Source: Streptomyces sp. NRRL B-3428
Lineage (GTDB): Bacteria > Actinomycetota > Actinomycetes > Streptomycetales > Streptomycetaceae
DNA: 64,000 bases
Direction of reading: 5' to 3'
Assembly (NCBI GenBank): GCA_000721375.1
Contig: JOGW01000005.1
Span: forward strand, 124,001 to 188,000
Shown one piece after another: positions 25,274-33,066 of the stretch. How positions within the stretch are numbered: position 1 is the first letter of the stretch; every line of letters begins with the position of its first letter. The notes under the pieces were generated by a model. It worked only from the letters and a program-made list of their open reading frames with translations, ran no database searches and was not told the origin of the DNA. The position numbers and the translations under genes were made by a program.

Positions 25274-25840
25274 TCACGTGTCGAGAAGGGCATCCACCAC
25301 GGCCCTGGCCACCCGGCTCGCCCGTTCCGGGGTCCAGTAGTCGGGTTCCTCCAGCGTGGACACGTAGTAGCCGCGGGTGAGCAGGGACAGGACGTCGGCC
25401 ACGAGGGCGGCGTCCGACACCCCCGCGGCGGTGGACGCGTCGCGGAACTCCTCGCGGGCCTCGCGCGGTTCCTGGCGGTCGACGCCGGCCGGGTCGGAGT
25501 GGGCCGAGGCGAGCATCTCGAACCAGAGTGAGCGAAGGAGCAGGTCCTCGGGCTCGGTGCTCAGATGCCACTCGACGGTGGCGCGCAGCCGGTCCGGGCC
25601 GGTCAGATCGCCCAGCCGGTCCGCCTGCTCGGCCCGCCACCGGGACTCGGCCGCGCGGACGGCGTTGGTGATCAGCGCGCTGCGGGTCGGCACGTAGTTG
25701 GTGACCATGGCCGTGGAGCCGCCGAGTTCCTTGGCCACGGCGCGGATAGTGATGGCGCGCGCGCCGTCGCGGGCGGCGACAGCGAGGGTCGCCTGGGCGA
25801 TTGCCTGGCGGCGCTGGACTTCGTCGACGTCGATCGGCAT
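25274..25840 (-). CDS. TetR family regulator of the CocE/ABC cluster
   Basis: A 188-residue TetR repressor. The helix-turn-helix lies at residues ~10-55 (AIAQATLAVAARDGARAITI, then KELGGSTAMVTNYV). The C-terminal domain contains LRATVEWHLSTEPEDLLLRS and is expected to bind the inducer. It is intact although its 3' neighbours are broken. It is divergent from the CocE operon, with 101 bp between the starts holding a 24-bp near-palindrome (25889-25912). A related sequence lies before the substrate-binding protein gene 10.5 kb away, so it probably controls both arms. Confidence 0.88.
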   Translation of the reverse strand: MPIDVDEVQRRQAIAQATLAVAARDGARAITIRAVAKELGGSTAMVTNYVPTRSALITNAVRAAESRWRAEQADRLGDLTGPDRLRATVEWHLSTEPEDLLLRSLWFEMLASAHSDPAGVDRQEPREAREEFRDASTAAGVSDAALVADVLSLLTRGYYVSTLEEPDYWTPERASRVARAVVDALLDT

Positions 25841-25888
25841 GGAATCAACCTAGCTGAGTGGGGGGTTGACGCTGCACGCGCCTAGATG

Positions 25889-25912
25889 CAACGTTGTTAT
25901 ATCACGACGTTG
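25889..25912. promoter_or_regulatory. 24-bp imperfect palindrome, likely TetR operator
   Basis: The half-sites CAACGTTGTTAT and ATCACGACGTTG are inverted repeats matching at 10 of 12 positions. The site lies between the TetR start (25840) and the CocE start (25942). Its left half with flank, GATGCAAC-N3-GTTATAT, recurs on the minus strand at 36380-36400 before the substrate-binding protein gene. Position and symmetry suit a TetR dimer pair. Confidence 0.65.
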
Positions 25913-25941
25913 TCTCAAAGTTTGCTTCCCTGGAGGGCTAC

Positions 25942-27615
25942 ATGAGCCTTGCCGTTCGACGTGTCCTGCCGGAACCTGTCCCTCCGTCCGCACGGCAGCA
26001 CATGGTGCGCATGCGCGACGGAGTGCAGCTGGCCACCGATGTGTACGGGGCCGACCGGGAGGCGCCCGCGCCGACGGTCCTGGCGCGTCTGCCCTACGAC
26101 AAGAACAGCCGGTACGTCTTCTTCGACAGGATCGCGGAGAGGTTCACGGCGCACGGATACGTCGTGGTGGTGCAGGACGTGCGGGGCAAATTCCGCTCGC
26201 AGGGCAGGACGTTGGGCTGGACCGGCGAGGTCGACGACGGTTACGACACCCTCGAGTGGATCGTCCGCCAGCCGTGGTCCGACGGGACCGTGGGCATGTT
26301 CGGGGACTCGTACTACGGGTTCACGCAGTGGTCGGCCGTCTCCAGCCAGCACCCCGCGCTGCGCGCCATCGTCCCCCGGGTGACCAGCACCACGAACGCG
26401 CCGGGGATCGCCACGTATGACGCGGGTGCGGGGCGTCAGCCCTTGTGGCTGGAAGGGGCCACCTACCAGGCGCAGGTGTGGACGGACCACCACATCCACG
26501 AGTTCGAGGTCGACTTCAGCCGCCGCCCGCTCATCGACGCCTACGAGGAGGCCTTCGCCGCGATCGGCAAGCGCTCCGCCGGCTTCGACCTCGTCGTCGG
26601 AGGCATCCCGCTCGACCCGTACAACGGGCCGCACCCGTACGACGCCCGCCCCGTACCCGTGCTGCACTGCGCGGGCTGGTTCGACAACCTCGGCACCGCC
26701 CACCTGCGCGACTACGAGGAACTGGCCAAGCGCCCCGGCTGGGCGGCCGTCCAGTACCTCATCGCGGACACCATCGACCACGAGAACTACTTCCTGGAGG
26801 ACGCCCCGGCGACCCCAGAGAGCGACCACATGGTGTCCGTCGACGCCCTCGAGCGGAAGCTGGACTCCTACACGGGGCCCGCTATCGAGTTCTTCGACGT
26901 CTTCCTCAAGGGCGCCGCGCACCCCGACACGCTGCCGCGGGTCCGCTGGAAGCTCGGCCATGTGGGCTGGCGCACCGCGGCCACCTGGCCTCTTCCCGAA
27001 GCCAGGGCAACGGAGTTGTACCTGACGGACCCGACCTCCGCGAGCGGCACCGTCCCCGGTGGGGGACTGGCCCCGCGCCCCGACGACCGGGCGGAATCGG
27101 GCCAGTGGCGCTACGACCCGGACGATCTCGTGCCGTCCGCCGCGACCGACACCTTCCTGCAGCTGCGCGACCACGCCGACGAGCGCCGCACCCTCGACCG
27201 GGACGACGTCCTCGTGTTCACCGGCGCCGCCGCCACCCGGCCGCTCGACCTTGCAGGCCCCGTGCACGCGGTGCTGCACGTCGAGAGCACGGCGCCCACG
27301 TACGACCTTTTCGTACGCCTCCTCGATCTCGCCCCCGACGGGACGGCCCGCCTCATCCTGCGCGGCTGCGCCCAGGCCGACCGGCCCGGCGAGGTCGAGA
27401 TCGCGCTGGGCCACACCGGCTACCGGGTGCGTCCTGGCCACCGGCTCGCGCTGATGATCGCCGGCAGCGACTTCCCGAACCACCTGCCCAACTCCGGCTC
27501 CCTGGAGAGCCCGTGGCGCGCGACCACCCCCAAGGCGAGCCTGCAGCACCTGCATACCGGTGCCGCCCACCCCTCCCGCCTGTGTCTGACCGTCCTGCCC
27601 GAAAGCGGCGAATAG
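25942..27615 (+). CDS. CocE/NonD family serine hydrolase
   Basis: A 557-residue hydrolase of the X-Pro dipeptidyl-peptidase/cocaine-esterase class. The alpha/beta-hydrolase core has the nucleophile Ser123 in MFGDSYYGFTQW and a candidate catalytic His in DTIDHENYF. The C-terminal third is the jelly-roll domain (VHAVLHVESTAPTYDLFVRL). The family cleaves esters or amides. There is no signal peptide, so it acts inside the cell, presumably on a compound imported by the ABC genes behind it. ATG 25942 follows GGAGGGCTAC. It is first gene of a plus-strand operon behind the TetR operator. Confidence 0.9.
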   Translation: MSLAVRRVLPEPVPPSARQHMVRMRDGVQLATDVYGADREAPAPTVLARLPYDKNSRYVFFDRIAERFTAHGYVVVVQDVRGKFRSQGRTLGWTGEVDDGYDTLEWIVRQPWSDGTVGMFGDSYYGFTQWSAVSSQHPALRAIVPRVTSTTNAPGIATYDAGAGRQPLWLEGATYQAQVWTDHHIHEFEVDFSRRPLIDAYEEAFAAIGKRSAGFDLVVGGIPLDPYNGPHPYDARPVPVLHCAGWFDNLGTAHLRDYEELAKRPGWAAVQYLIADTIDHENYFLEDAPATPESDHMVSVDALERKLDSYTGPAIEFFDVFLKGAAHPDTLPRVRWKLGHVGWRTAATWPLPEARATELYLTDPTSASGTVPGGGLAPRPDDRAESGQWRYDPDDLVPSAATDTFLQLRDHADERRTLDRDDVLVFTGAAATRPLDLAGPVHAVLHVESTAPTYDLFVRLLDLAPDGTARLILRGCAQADRPGEVEIALGHTGYRVRPGHRLALMIAGSDFPNHLPNSGSLESPWRATTPKASLQHLHTGAAHPSRLCLTVLPESGE

Positions 27616-27636
27616 CCCCTGCACCCAGGAGTGCCC

Positions 27637-27765
27637 ATGCTCCCTCTGCGATACCTCATCACCCTGGCCTCGGCACGGAACGCGGGGAGCGTTGTCCGCC
27701 CGGCCGTCGATGGAGCGCACCACCGGGCCGCCCGACGGCGGCGCCACGGAGGCGGTCCGCGATGA
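27637..27765 (+). CDS. Possible 42-residue peptide, coupled to the ABC permease
   Basis: A short frame from ATG 27637 (CAGGAG seven bases upstream) to a TGA that overlaps the next permease's ATG as ATGA. The product begins MLPLRYLITLASARNAG and ends in an Arg/Gly-rich stretch. It fills the gap between the hydrolase and permease genes exactly and could be a translation-coupling leader. Nothing similar is known to me, and the frame could be fortuitous. Confidence 0.35.
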   Translation: MLPLRYLITLASARNAGSVVRPAVDGAHHRAARRRRHGGGPR

Positions 27766-28718
27766 GCCTGCGCTTCCTGTCGGTACGGCTCGGCATGCTC
27801 GTCCTGACCGTGCTCGTCTCCAGCCTGGCCATCTACGGCGCGATGTTCCTCACGCCCGGGGACCCCGCCACCCTGCTCGTCGGGGGCAGCCGCAACCCCG
27901 ATCCCGCCGTCCTGGCGCAGATCCGCAGCGACTACCACCTGGACGACCCGTTCATCCAGGGCTATTGGCACTGGCTGAGCAACTTCCTGCAAGGCGACTT
28001 CGGCCAGTCCCTCGTCTACCGCGAGTCCGTCACCGGCCTGATCGGCGAACGCGCCGGCGACACCGTGGCCCTCGTCGCCTACGCCGCCGTACTCGTGCTG
28101 GCCGGCGGCATGCTCATCGGCACGGTCGCCGCCCTGCGCGGCGGGCGCACGGAGGCGCTGGCCACGACGCTGACCGCGGGCGCGATGGCGGTGCCCACCT
28201 TCGTCATGGCGGTGCTGCTCATCTGGCTCTTCGCCGTCCAGCTCCCGTGGTTCCCCGTGTACGGATCCGGCGAGGGCTTCACGGACACGCTGGCGCATCT
28301 GACGCTGCCGGCCGTCGCGTTGGCGCTGAACTGGATCGGATACGTGGCCCAGGTGACGCGGACCGCCGTGCGCGGCGAACTGCGCTCCGAGCACGTGGAG
28401 ACCGCCCGCAGCCGCGGCGTACCCGAACGCGTCGTGATCCGGCGGCACGTCCTGCACAACGCCTCCGGAGCGATGTTCGCCGTCTCCGGCGTCGGCATCG
28501 CCGGACTCATCGCCACCGCGGCCGTCGCGGAGCAGGCGTTCGGCACCGGAGGGCTCGGCGCCCTCATGATCGAGGCCGCGTCCAAGCAGGACATGGCCGT
28601 CGTCCAGGCCGTCTCCCTGATCTTCGTCATCGTCTTCGTGGTCATCAACACCGGCGTCGATCTCATCAGCGCCGCCGTGGATCCCCGTATCGCCGCACAG
28701 AAGGGGGCCACCCGATGA
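27762..28718 (+). CDS. ABC transporter permease, DppB/OppB type
   Basis: A 318-residue inner-membrane permease of the peptide/nickel ABC family. It has an N-terminal helix (RLGMLVLTVLVSSLAIYGAM), an extracytoplasmic loop with DPATLLVGG, five more helices and the EAA loop VETARSRGVPERVVIRRHVL, which contacts the ATPases. ATG 27762 (ACGGAGG upstream) is clear; much longer in-frame readings are shadows of the hydrolase gene. It overlaps the second permease by 4 bp (ATGA). With 28715, 29575, 30563 and the lipoprotein at 34587 it forms a full importer, probably for peptide- or amide-like compounds. Confidence 0.92.
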   Translation: MSLRFLSVRLGMLVLTVLVSSLAIYGAMFLTPGDPATLLVGGSRNPDPAVLAQIRSDYHLDDPFIQGYWHWLSNFLQGDFGQSLVYRESVTGLIGERAGDTVALVAYAAVLVLAGGMLIGTVAALRGGRTEALATTLTAGAMAVPTFVMAVLLIWLFAVQLPWFPVYGSGEGFTDTLAHLTLPAVALALNWIGYVAQVTRTAVRGELRSEHVETARSRGVPERVVIRRHVLHNASGAMFAVSGVGIAGLIATAAVAEQAFGTGGLGALMIEAASKQDMAVVQAVSLIFVIVFVVINTGVDLISAAVDPRIAAQKGATR

Positions 28719-29578
28719 CCGCCCTGCCGACGGCCCTGTCCACCCGTACCCCGGCCAAACGGCGCACCGGCCGCCGCGACCCCCTCACGCTGGTCGCGGG
28801 CGGTGTGGTCGCCCTGTTCGTTCTCCTCGCGGTGCTCGGACCGCTGCTCGCCCCGCACGATCCGAACGCCGTCGACCTGCTGAACGTCAACGCCGGTCCG
28901 TCCGGCGCCCATTGGCTCGGCATGGACGACACGGGACGCGATCTGCTGTCCCGGCTGATCGCCGGCGCACGGGCCACCCTCGCCGCGCCCGCCGTAGTGA
29001 TCGCCGTGTCCACCGCGCTCGGCACGCTCCTCGCGCTGACCGCGGCCTGGTTCGGGGGCTGGCTCGACCGGTTCGTCTCCGGAGCCCTGGACGTCGTCTT
29101 CGGCTTTCCGGGGCTCATCATGGCCGTCCTCGTCGCCGCGGTCTTCGGCGCCGGACTCACCGCGCCGATCGTCGCCCTGTCGATCGCGTACCTGCCCCTG
29201 ATCACCCGGGTCGTACGCTCCGCCGCGATCAAGGAACGCCATCTGCCGTACGTGGCGGCGCTGCAGCTCCTGGGCGCTCCCACGGCCCGCATCTGGCTGC
29301 GCCACCTGCTGCCCAACCTGCTGCCGCTCGTCCTCGTCCAGGCCACCATCGGCTTCGGCTACGCGCTGCTCGACGTGGCCGCGATCTCGTTCCTCGGGCT
29401 CGGCAGCCAACCCCCGGACCCCGAATGGGGGTTGATGGTCGCCAACGGTGCCCCGTCCATCCTCGCCGGCCAGCCCCAGCAGTCGCTGTACGCGGGCATC
29501 GCGATCCTGATCGTCGTCGTCGCGTTCAACCTGCTCGGGACGGGTCTGTCCCGACGTCTGCTCGGAGAGAGCGCATGA
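28715..29578 (+). CDS. ABC transporter permease, DppC/OppC type
   Basis: A 287-residue second permease. It has the DppC-type N-terminal tail and first helix (TLVAGGVVALFVLLAVLGPL), the motif GAHWLGMDDTGRDLLSRLI, and the EAA loop YVAALQLLGAPTARIWLRHL. The start overlaps the DppB-like stop (ATGA), and the stop overlaps the first ATPase start (ATGA), so the whole series is translationally coupled. It pairs with 27762 in the membrane. Confidence 0.92.
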   Translation: MTALPTALSTRTPAKRRTGRRDPLTLVAGGVVALFVLLAVLGPLLAPHDPNAVDLLNVNAGPSGAHWLGMDDTGRDLLSRLIAGARATLAAPAVVIAVSTALGTLLALTAAWFGGWLDRFVSGALDVVFGFPGLIMAVLVAAVFGAGLTAPIVALSIAYLPLITRVVRSAAIKERHLPYVAALQLLGAPTARIWLRHLLPNLLPLVLVQATIGFGYALLDVAAISFLGLGSQPPDPEWGLMVANGAPSILAGQPQQSLYAGIAILIVVVAFNLLGTGLSRRLLGESA

Positions 29579-30570
29579 GTGCACCCCCTCTGCTCCACAT
29601 CGACGGGCTCGGCATCGACCTGCCCCTCGACGGCGAACCACGCACGGTCGTCCACCGCGCCGACGTCACCATCCCGGAGGGCCGAGCCGTCGCCCTGGTC
29701 GGCGAATCGGGCTCGGGCAAGTCCCTGACGGCCCGCTGCGTGATGGGACTGCTGCCCGGCGGTGCCCGCATCCACGGCGACGTACGGTTCGCGGGGGAGT
29801 CGGTGCCGGGGATGAACGCCGAGCGCCTGCGCGCCTTCCGTGCGGCCGAGGTCGCCATGGTGTTCCAGGACCCGCGCGCCCATATCAACCCCGCCCGCAG
29901 CATCGGCGACTTCCTCATCGAGGGCCTGACGACGGCGCGCCGCGTCCCCGCGGCCGAAGCGGTCAAGAAGGTGACCGGCATCCTGCGCGAGGTCGGCATC
30001 CCGGACGCCGACCGCCGTATGCGCCAACGCCCCCACGAACTGTCGGGCGGACTGCTCCAACGCGTCATGATCGCCGCGGCGTTGGCCGTGGAGCCGCGGC
30101 TGCTCCTCGCGGACGAGCCGACCACCGCCCTCGACGTGACCACACAGGAGGAGGTGATGGCCATCATCGGCGAGGCGCGCGAAGCCCGCGGTCTCGCGCT
30201 GCTGTTCATCACCCACGACCTGGAACTCGCGGCCGCTGTCAGCGACCGCGTCGTGGTGATGTACGCGGGCTCGACCGTCGAGGAACTCCCCGCCGCCCGT
30301 CTGCGTGCGCACGCCGCCCACCCGTACACCCGCGCCCTGCTCGCCTCTCGCCCCTCGGTCTTCGACGAGACCGCGGAACTCCGCTCCATCCCCGGCCGGC
30401 CCCTGTCCGGCTTCGAGGCGCCCGTGGGCTGCGCCTTCAGCGACCGCTGTACGCACGTCCAGGACGTCTGCCGCAGAGAACGCCCGCAGCCGACGCCTCA
30501 CGGTGAGGCCTTCGCGGCCTGCCACTTCCCGTACGTTCCCGCCTCCGAGGAGACCGCCGACCATGCTTGA
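29575..30570 (+). CDS. ABC transporter ATP-binding protein, DppD/OppD type
   Basis: A 331-residue ATPase: Walker A GESGSGKS, signature LSGGLLQRV, Walker B LLLADEPTTALDVTTQ and H-loop ITHDLE. The C-terminal oligopeptide/dipeptide-transport motif (HPYTRALLASRPS, then GCAFSDRCTHVQDVCR) has the Cys residues found in DppD/OppD, which bind a [4Fe-4S] cluster in some members. It starts at the ATGA overlap with the permease and ends 8 bp inside the second ATPase gene. Confidence 0.92.
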   Translation: MSAPPLLHIDGLGIDLPLDGEPRTVVHRADVTIPEGRAVALVGESGSGKSLTARCVMGLLPGGARIHGDVRFAGESVPGMNAERLRAFRAAEVAMVFQDPRAHINPARSIGDFLIEGLTTARRVPAAEAVKKVTGILREVGIPDADRRMRQRPHELSGGLLQRVMIAAALAVEPRLLLADEPTTALDVTTQEEVMAIIGEAREARGLALLFITHDLELAAAVSDRVVVMYAGSTVEELPAARLRAHAAHPYTRALLASRPSVFDETAELRSIPGRPLSGFEAPVGCAFSDRCTHVQDVCRRERPQPTPHGEAFAACHFPYVPASEETADHA

Positions 30571-31351
30571 GGTACGCAACCTCCGTAAGGAATACGGGGA
30601 GTTCGTCGCCGTGGACGAGGTGACGTTCGCGCTCCCGGAGCAGGGGGCCATGGCCATCGTCGGCGAGTCCGGATCGGGCAAGACGACCACCGCGCGCATG
30701 ATCGCCGGGCTCGAGGCGCCCAGTGGCGGAAGCGTTGTCGTCGCGGGCGAGGAGCGCACGCCGGGGCGTCTGCGCGCTCGCGAGCGCCGTGCCCGCGGCC
30801 GCCAGATCCAGATGGTCTTCCAGGACCCCTACGCCTCGCTCGACCGGAGCCAGCGCGTCGGGGACGCCCTCGCCGAGGCGGTCGGCCTCCACCAGCGCCT
30901 GCCGGCGGACGGGTTGCGTGCCCGGGTGGCCGAACTCCTCGACATGGTGGGTCTGGACGACCGCCAGGCACGCTCCCTGCCCAAGGCGTTGTCCGGCGGC
31001 CAGCGCCAACGCGTCGCGATCGCCCGCGCACTGGCCGCCGAGCCGCGTCTGCTTATCCTGGACGAAGCGATCGCGGCGCTCGACGTGTCGATCCAGGCCC
31101 AGATCCTGACCCTGCTGCGCCGCATCCGCACGGAGACGGGCACCGCGCTGCTGTTCATCACGCACGACTTGGGCGCGGTGCGCCACATCAGCGACGAGGT
31201 GCTGGTGATGCAACACGGCCGGGTCGTGGAACACGGCTCGGTGGCGACGGTGCTCGGCGCCCCGCAGCATCCGTACACGCAACGCCTGGTCGCCTCCATC
31301 CCCAAGCCGGGCTGGACTCCGCGGCGAAGGGCGGAGCGGTCGGCGGCCTGA
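30563..31351 (+). CDS. ABC transporter ATP-binding protein, DppF/OppF type
   Basis: A 262-residue ATPase, second of the heterodimer: Walker A GESGSGKTTT, Q-loop VFQDPYASLD, signature LSGGQRQRV, Walker B LLILDEAIAALDVSIQ and H-loop ITHDLGAVRH. The Walker B region has Glu-Ala-Ile in place of the common Glu-Pro-Thr/Val, a mild variation; the catalytic Glu is kept. ATG 30563 overlaps the previous gene by 8 bp. It is the last gene of the plus-strand operon, followed 25 bp later by a terminator. Confidence 0.9.
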   Translation: MLEVRNLRKEYGEFVAVDEVTFALPEQGAMAIVGESGSGKTTTARMIAGLEAPSGGSVVVAGEERTPGRLRARERRARGRQIQMVFQDPYASLDRSQRVGDALAEAVGLHQRLPADGLRARVAELLDMVGLDDRQARSLPKALSGGQRQRVAIARALAAEPRLLILDEAIAALDVSIQAQILTLLRRIRTETGTALLFITHDLGAVRHISDEVLVMQHGRVVEHGSVATVLGAPQHPYTQRLVASIPKPGWTPRRRAERSAA

Positions 31352-31376
31352 CCGCGTGTGAGTCTGCTCCCAGAGC

Positions 31377-31416
31377 GAAGACGGCTGCCCCGACGGGGGA
31401 CGGGGCAGCCGTCTTC
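31377..31416 (+). terminator. Strong intrinsic terminator of the CocE-ABC operon
   Basis: A perfect 16-bp stem (31377-31392 with 31401-31416) and an 8-nt loop, followed by TTTG. It starts 25 bp after the last ATPase gene. Its short T-tract overlaps the first possible codon of the next reading frame. Confidence 0.9.
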
Positions 31417-31417
31417 T

Positions 31418-31891
31418 TTGCTGAAGAGCACCTGGAGCGACGCGGATTTCGAGGGCATGGGATGGCACGACGTCACCATCCACGGTTTGTCCGTCCAGCC
31501 GACCGACGACATCCTGCCGCGCCTTCTCCTCGACCTCGACTACATCGTCCGCTGGGTCCACCCAGTCCCGCCCGCAACATACTTTTCGTTCTGGGTCTCT
31601 CCGGCGACGCTCGTCTTCGAGGATGTCTTCGACCTTGAGGGCGACCTCGACTTCAGGGGTGTTGACGTGGACTTGGAGATCGACAAGGTGCACCGGCTGG
31701 TGCCCACTGACGACCGGCCAAACTTTGCGCACTGTCCGTTCTGGCACATTGAGGGCCAGGCGTTTGACCTGAAGTTCCGTGCGTCAGGCTTCCGTCAGTA
31801 CTTCCGGCAGACTCCGAGGCTCGTATCCCGGCAGGCATTGCCCTTGGGTGAACGCGGGGGTTGCGCCTTCACCGAACGTGGCTTCAGCTGA
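31418..31891 (+). CDS. Hypothetical protein, Streptomyces family of unknown function
   Basis: A 157-residue soluble protein. WHDVTIHGLSVQ, LDLDYIVRWVHPVPP and YFSFWVSPATLVFEDVFDL mark a family common in Streptomyces without assigned function. The only codon giving the usual full-length N-terminus is TTG 31418, inside the T-tract of the upstream terminator; the next is ATG 31457, behind GAGGGC. The gene may therefore be truncated at the 5' end or expressed only from the internal start. Base composition is lower in GC than its neighbours. It lies between the two arms of the ABC cluster. Confidence 0.6.
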   Translation: MLKSTWSDADFEGMGWHDVTIHGLSVQPTDDILPRLLLDLDYIVRWVHPVPPATYFSFWVSPATLVFEDVFDLEGDLDFRGVDVDLEIDKVHRLVPTDDRPNFAHCPFWHIEGQAFDLKFRASGFRQYFRQTPRLVSRQALPLGERGGCAFTERGFS

Positions 31892-31987
31892 CTTTGCCCT
31901 ACCGAGGCACTTGGCGACGGCGAGCCCAGTGAGCGCGTCGACACCATCCGGGCCGGCCGATCGTACGCTCGACGGTGTCATCCGGAA

Positions 31988-32491
31988 CTAGGGCAATCCT
32001 CGTTCAACGGTGGCCAGACTCTGTGTGGCATAGCGCCTGACGCGCTTGGTCCGGCCCTTGTCCGCCAGCCTGCGCAGCACGGCAGGTTCCGTGGAGAGCT
32101 CCGCCAGCAGCAGTTGCAGCCAGTCCGACCACGAGTCCTGGACGTCCTCATCGACGAGCAGGCGCGTCACCTCGCTGCTCTGAAAGATGGCGAGTTCGTT
32201 TGCTCGCCGAGTCGCATAGTCGCGGCCGGCCGGCGACGGGAGCTGTGTGATCCACGTTTGCCGTTCGGCCGGGGGAAGGTTCCCCAGCATCTGGAGGACG
32301 ACCCCCGACGCGAGGCTCGGATCGGGCTCCAGGGCAACGGAGCTCAAGAGCAGGTCGTGGCACTGACTCCTCTTGCACGCCGCCAGGTAGACCGGCCACC
32401 GTTCATGCTCGTCGCTCAAGTCGCCCAGCACTGAACCGGTGCAGCCCGCCAACCCGACGAGTACTTCTGCGAGGCGCCCGTCCACCCGCAC
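31988..32491 (-). CDS. Hypothetical protein, HEAT-repeat-like
   Basis: A 167-residue mostly helical soluble protein with repeated Leu/Ala-rich helices (PSLASGVVLQMLGNLPPAER; WLQLLLAELSTEPAVLRRLA; VRRYATQSLATVERGL) that recall HEAT-like bundles. I do not recognise the family. I chose GTG 32491, with GGGGGGAGGG upstream, over a GTG at 32524 that lacks such a site. It follows the zinc-ribbon gene at 32539 by about 50 bp and is convergent with 31418. Confidence 0.55.
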   Translation of the reverse strand: MRVDGRLAEVLVGLAGCTGSVLGDLSDEHERWPVYLAACKRSQCHDLLLSSVALEPDPSLASGVVLQMLGNLPPAERQTWITQLPSPAGRDYATRRANELAIFQSSEVTRLLVDEDVQDSWSDWLQLLLAELSTEPAVLRRLADKGRTKRVRRYATQSLATVERGLP

Positions 32492-32538
32492 TACCGCCCT
32501 CCCCCCACCATCGCCTCCGCGCACACCGAGCCGCGAGA

Positions 32539-32895
32539 TCAGTCCGTCACCGGGGTGAGAGCGTCCGGCCGGGACAGGACCTCGGACAGCGGCAGTGCGT
32601 CCCGAGCGGCAACGGTCCGGCGGATCCGCAGTTCAGCGCGTGTCCGTGGGCGGTACTTGGGCTCCTTCGCGCACCCGCAGGCCGACAGACCTTCGTAGCG
32701 CAGGCCTTCGCCCAGCACCGCGGCCACCACCGACCAACCGCGGACATCACGCCTGCGCGGTGGAGCGAAGTCGTGGCCGGCGCTGAGAAGTGTTCCTGAA
32801 CAGTTCGGGCACAGGTGCTCCCGCCGCGGCCAGGCATGCCGCTTGAAGCTGACACGGCACGAGACGCACGCGTAGTGCAGCTTGTAGGTGGTCAT
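32539..32895 (-). CDS. Small zinc-ribbon protein of unknown function
   Basis: A 118-residue protein with two Cys pairs, ACVSC and CPNC (residues ~9-12 and ~27-30), forming a probable zinc ribbon, then a basic helical part and a third short motif ACGCAKEPKYRPRTRAEL. The middle region WSVVAAVLGEGLRYEGL suggests a compact domain. ATG 32895 lies before MTTYKLHYACVSC, the natural start of the ribbon. No ribosome site is obvious. It may bind nucleic acid or protein. It is one of three small orphan genes between the two arms of the ABC cluster. Confidence 0.6.
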   Translation of the reverse strand: MTTYKLHYACVSCRVSFKRHAWPRREHLCPNCSGTLLSAGHDFAPPRRRDVRGWSVVAAVLGEGLRYEGLSACGCAKEPKYRPRTRAELRIRRTVAARDALPLSEVLSRPDALTPVTD

Positions 32896-33004
32896 GGCGT
32901 AGAGGCACACCGGGGCACCGTACCGAGGGGGCCTGCGAGCGGACCACCCGTTTCCGTCGGCGCGGAGTCCGCCGTCGGACACCACGTCCAAGGGGGAGCC
33001 GCAA

Positions 33005-33045
33005 GCGTGTGCCCCGGCAGCCACTGTGGACGCCGGGGCATACGC
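33005..33045 (-). terminator. Terminator of the SBP-amidase arm
   Basis: Arms GCGTGTGCCCCGGC (33005-33018) and GCCGGGGCATACGC (33032-33045) pair over 14 bp with one wobble and a 13-nt loop. It begins 22 bp past the amidase stop on the minus strand. Confidence 0.7.
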
Positions 33046-33066
33046 ACAAGAGGTGGGCGCAGGCGG

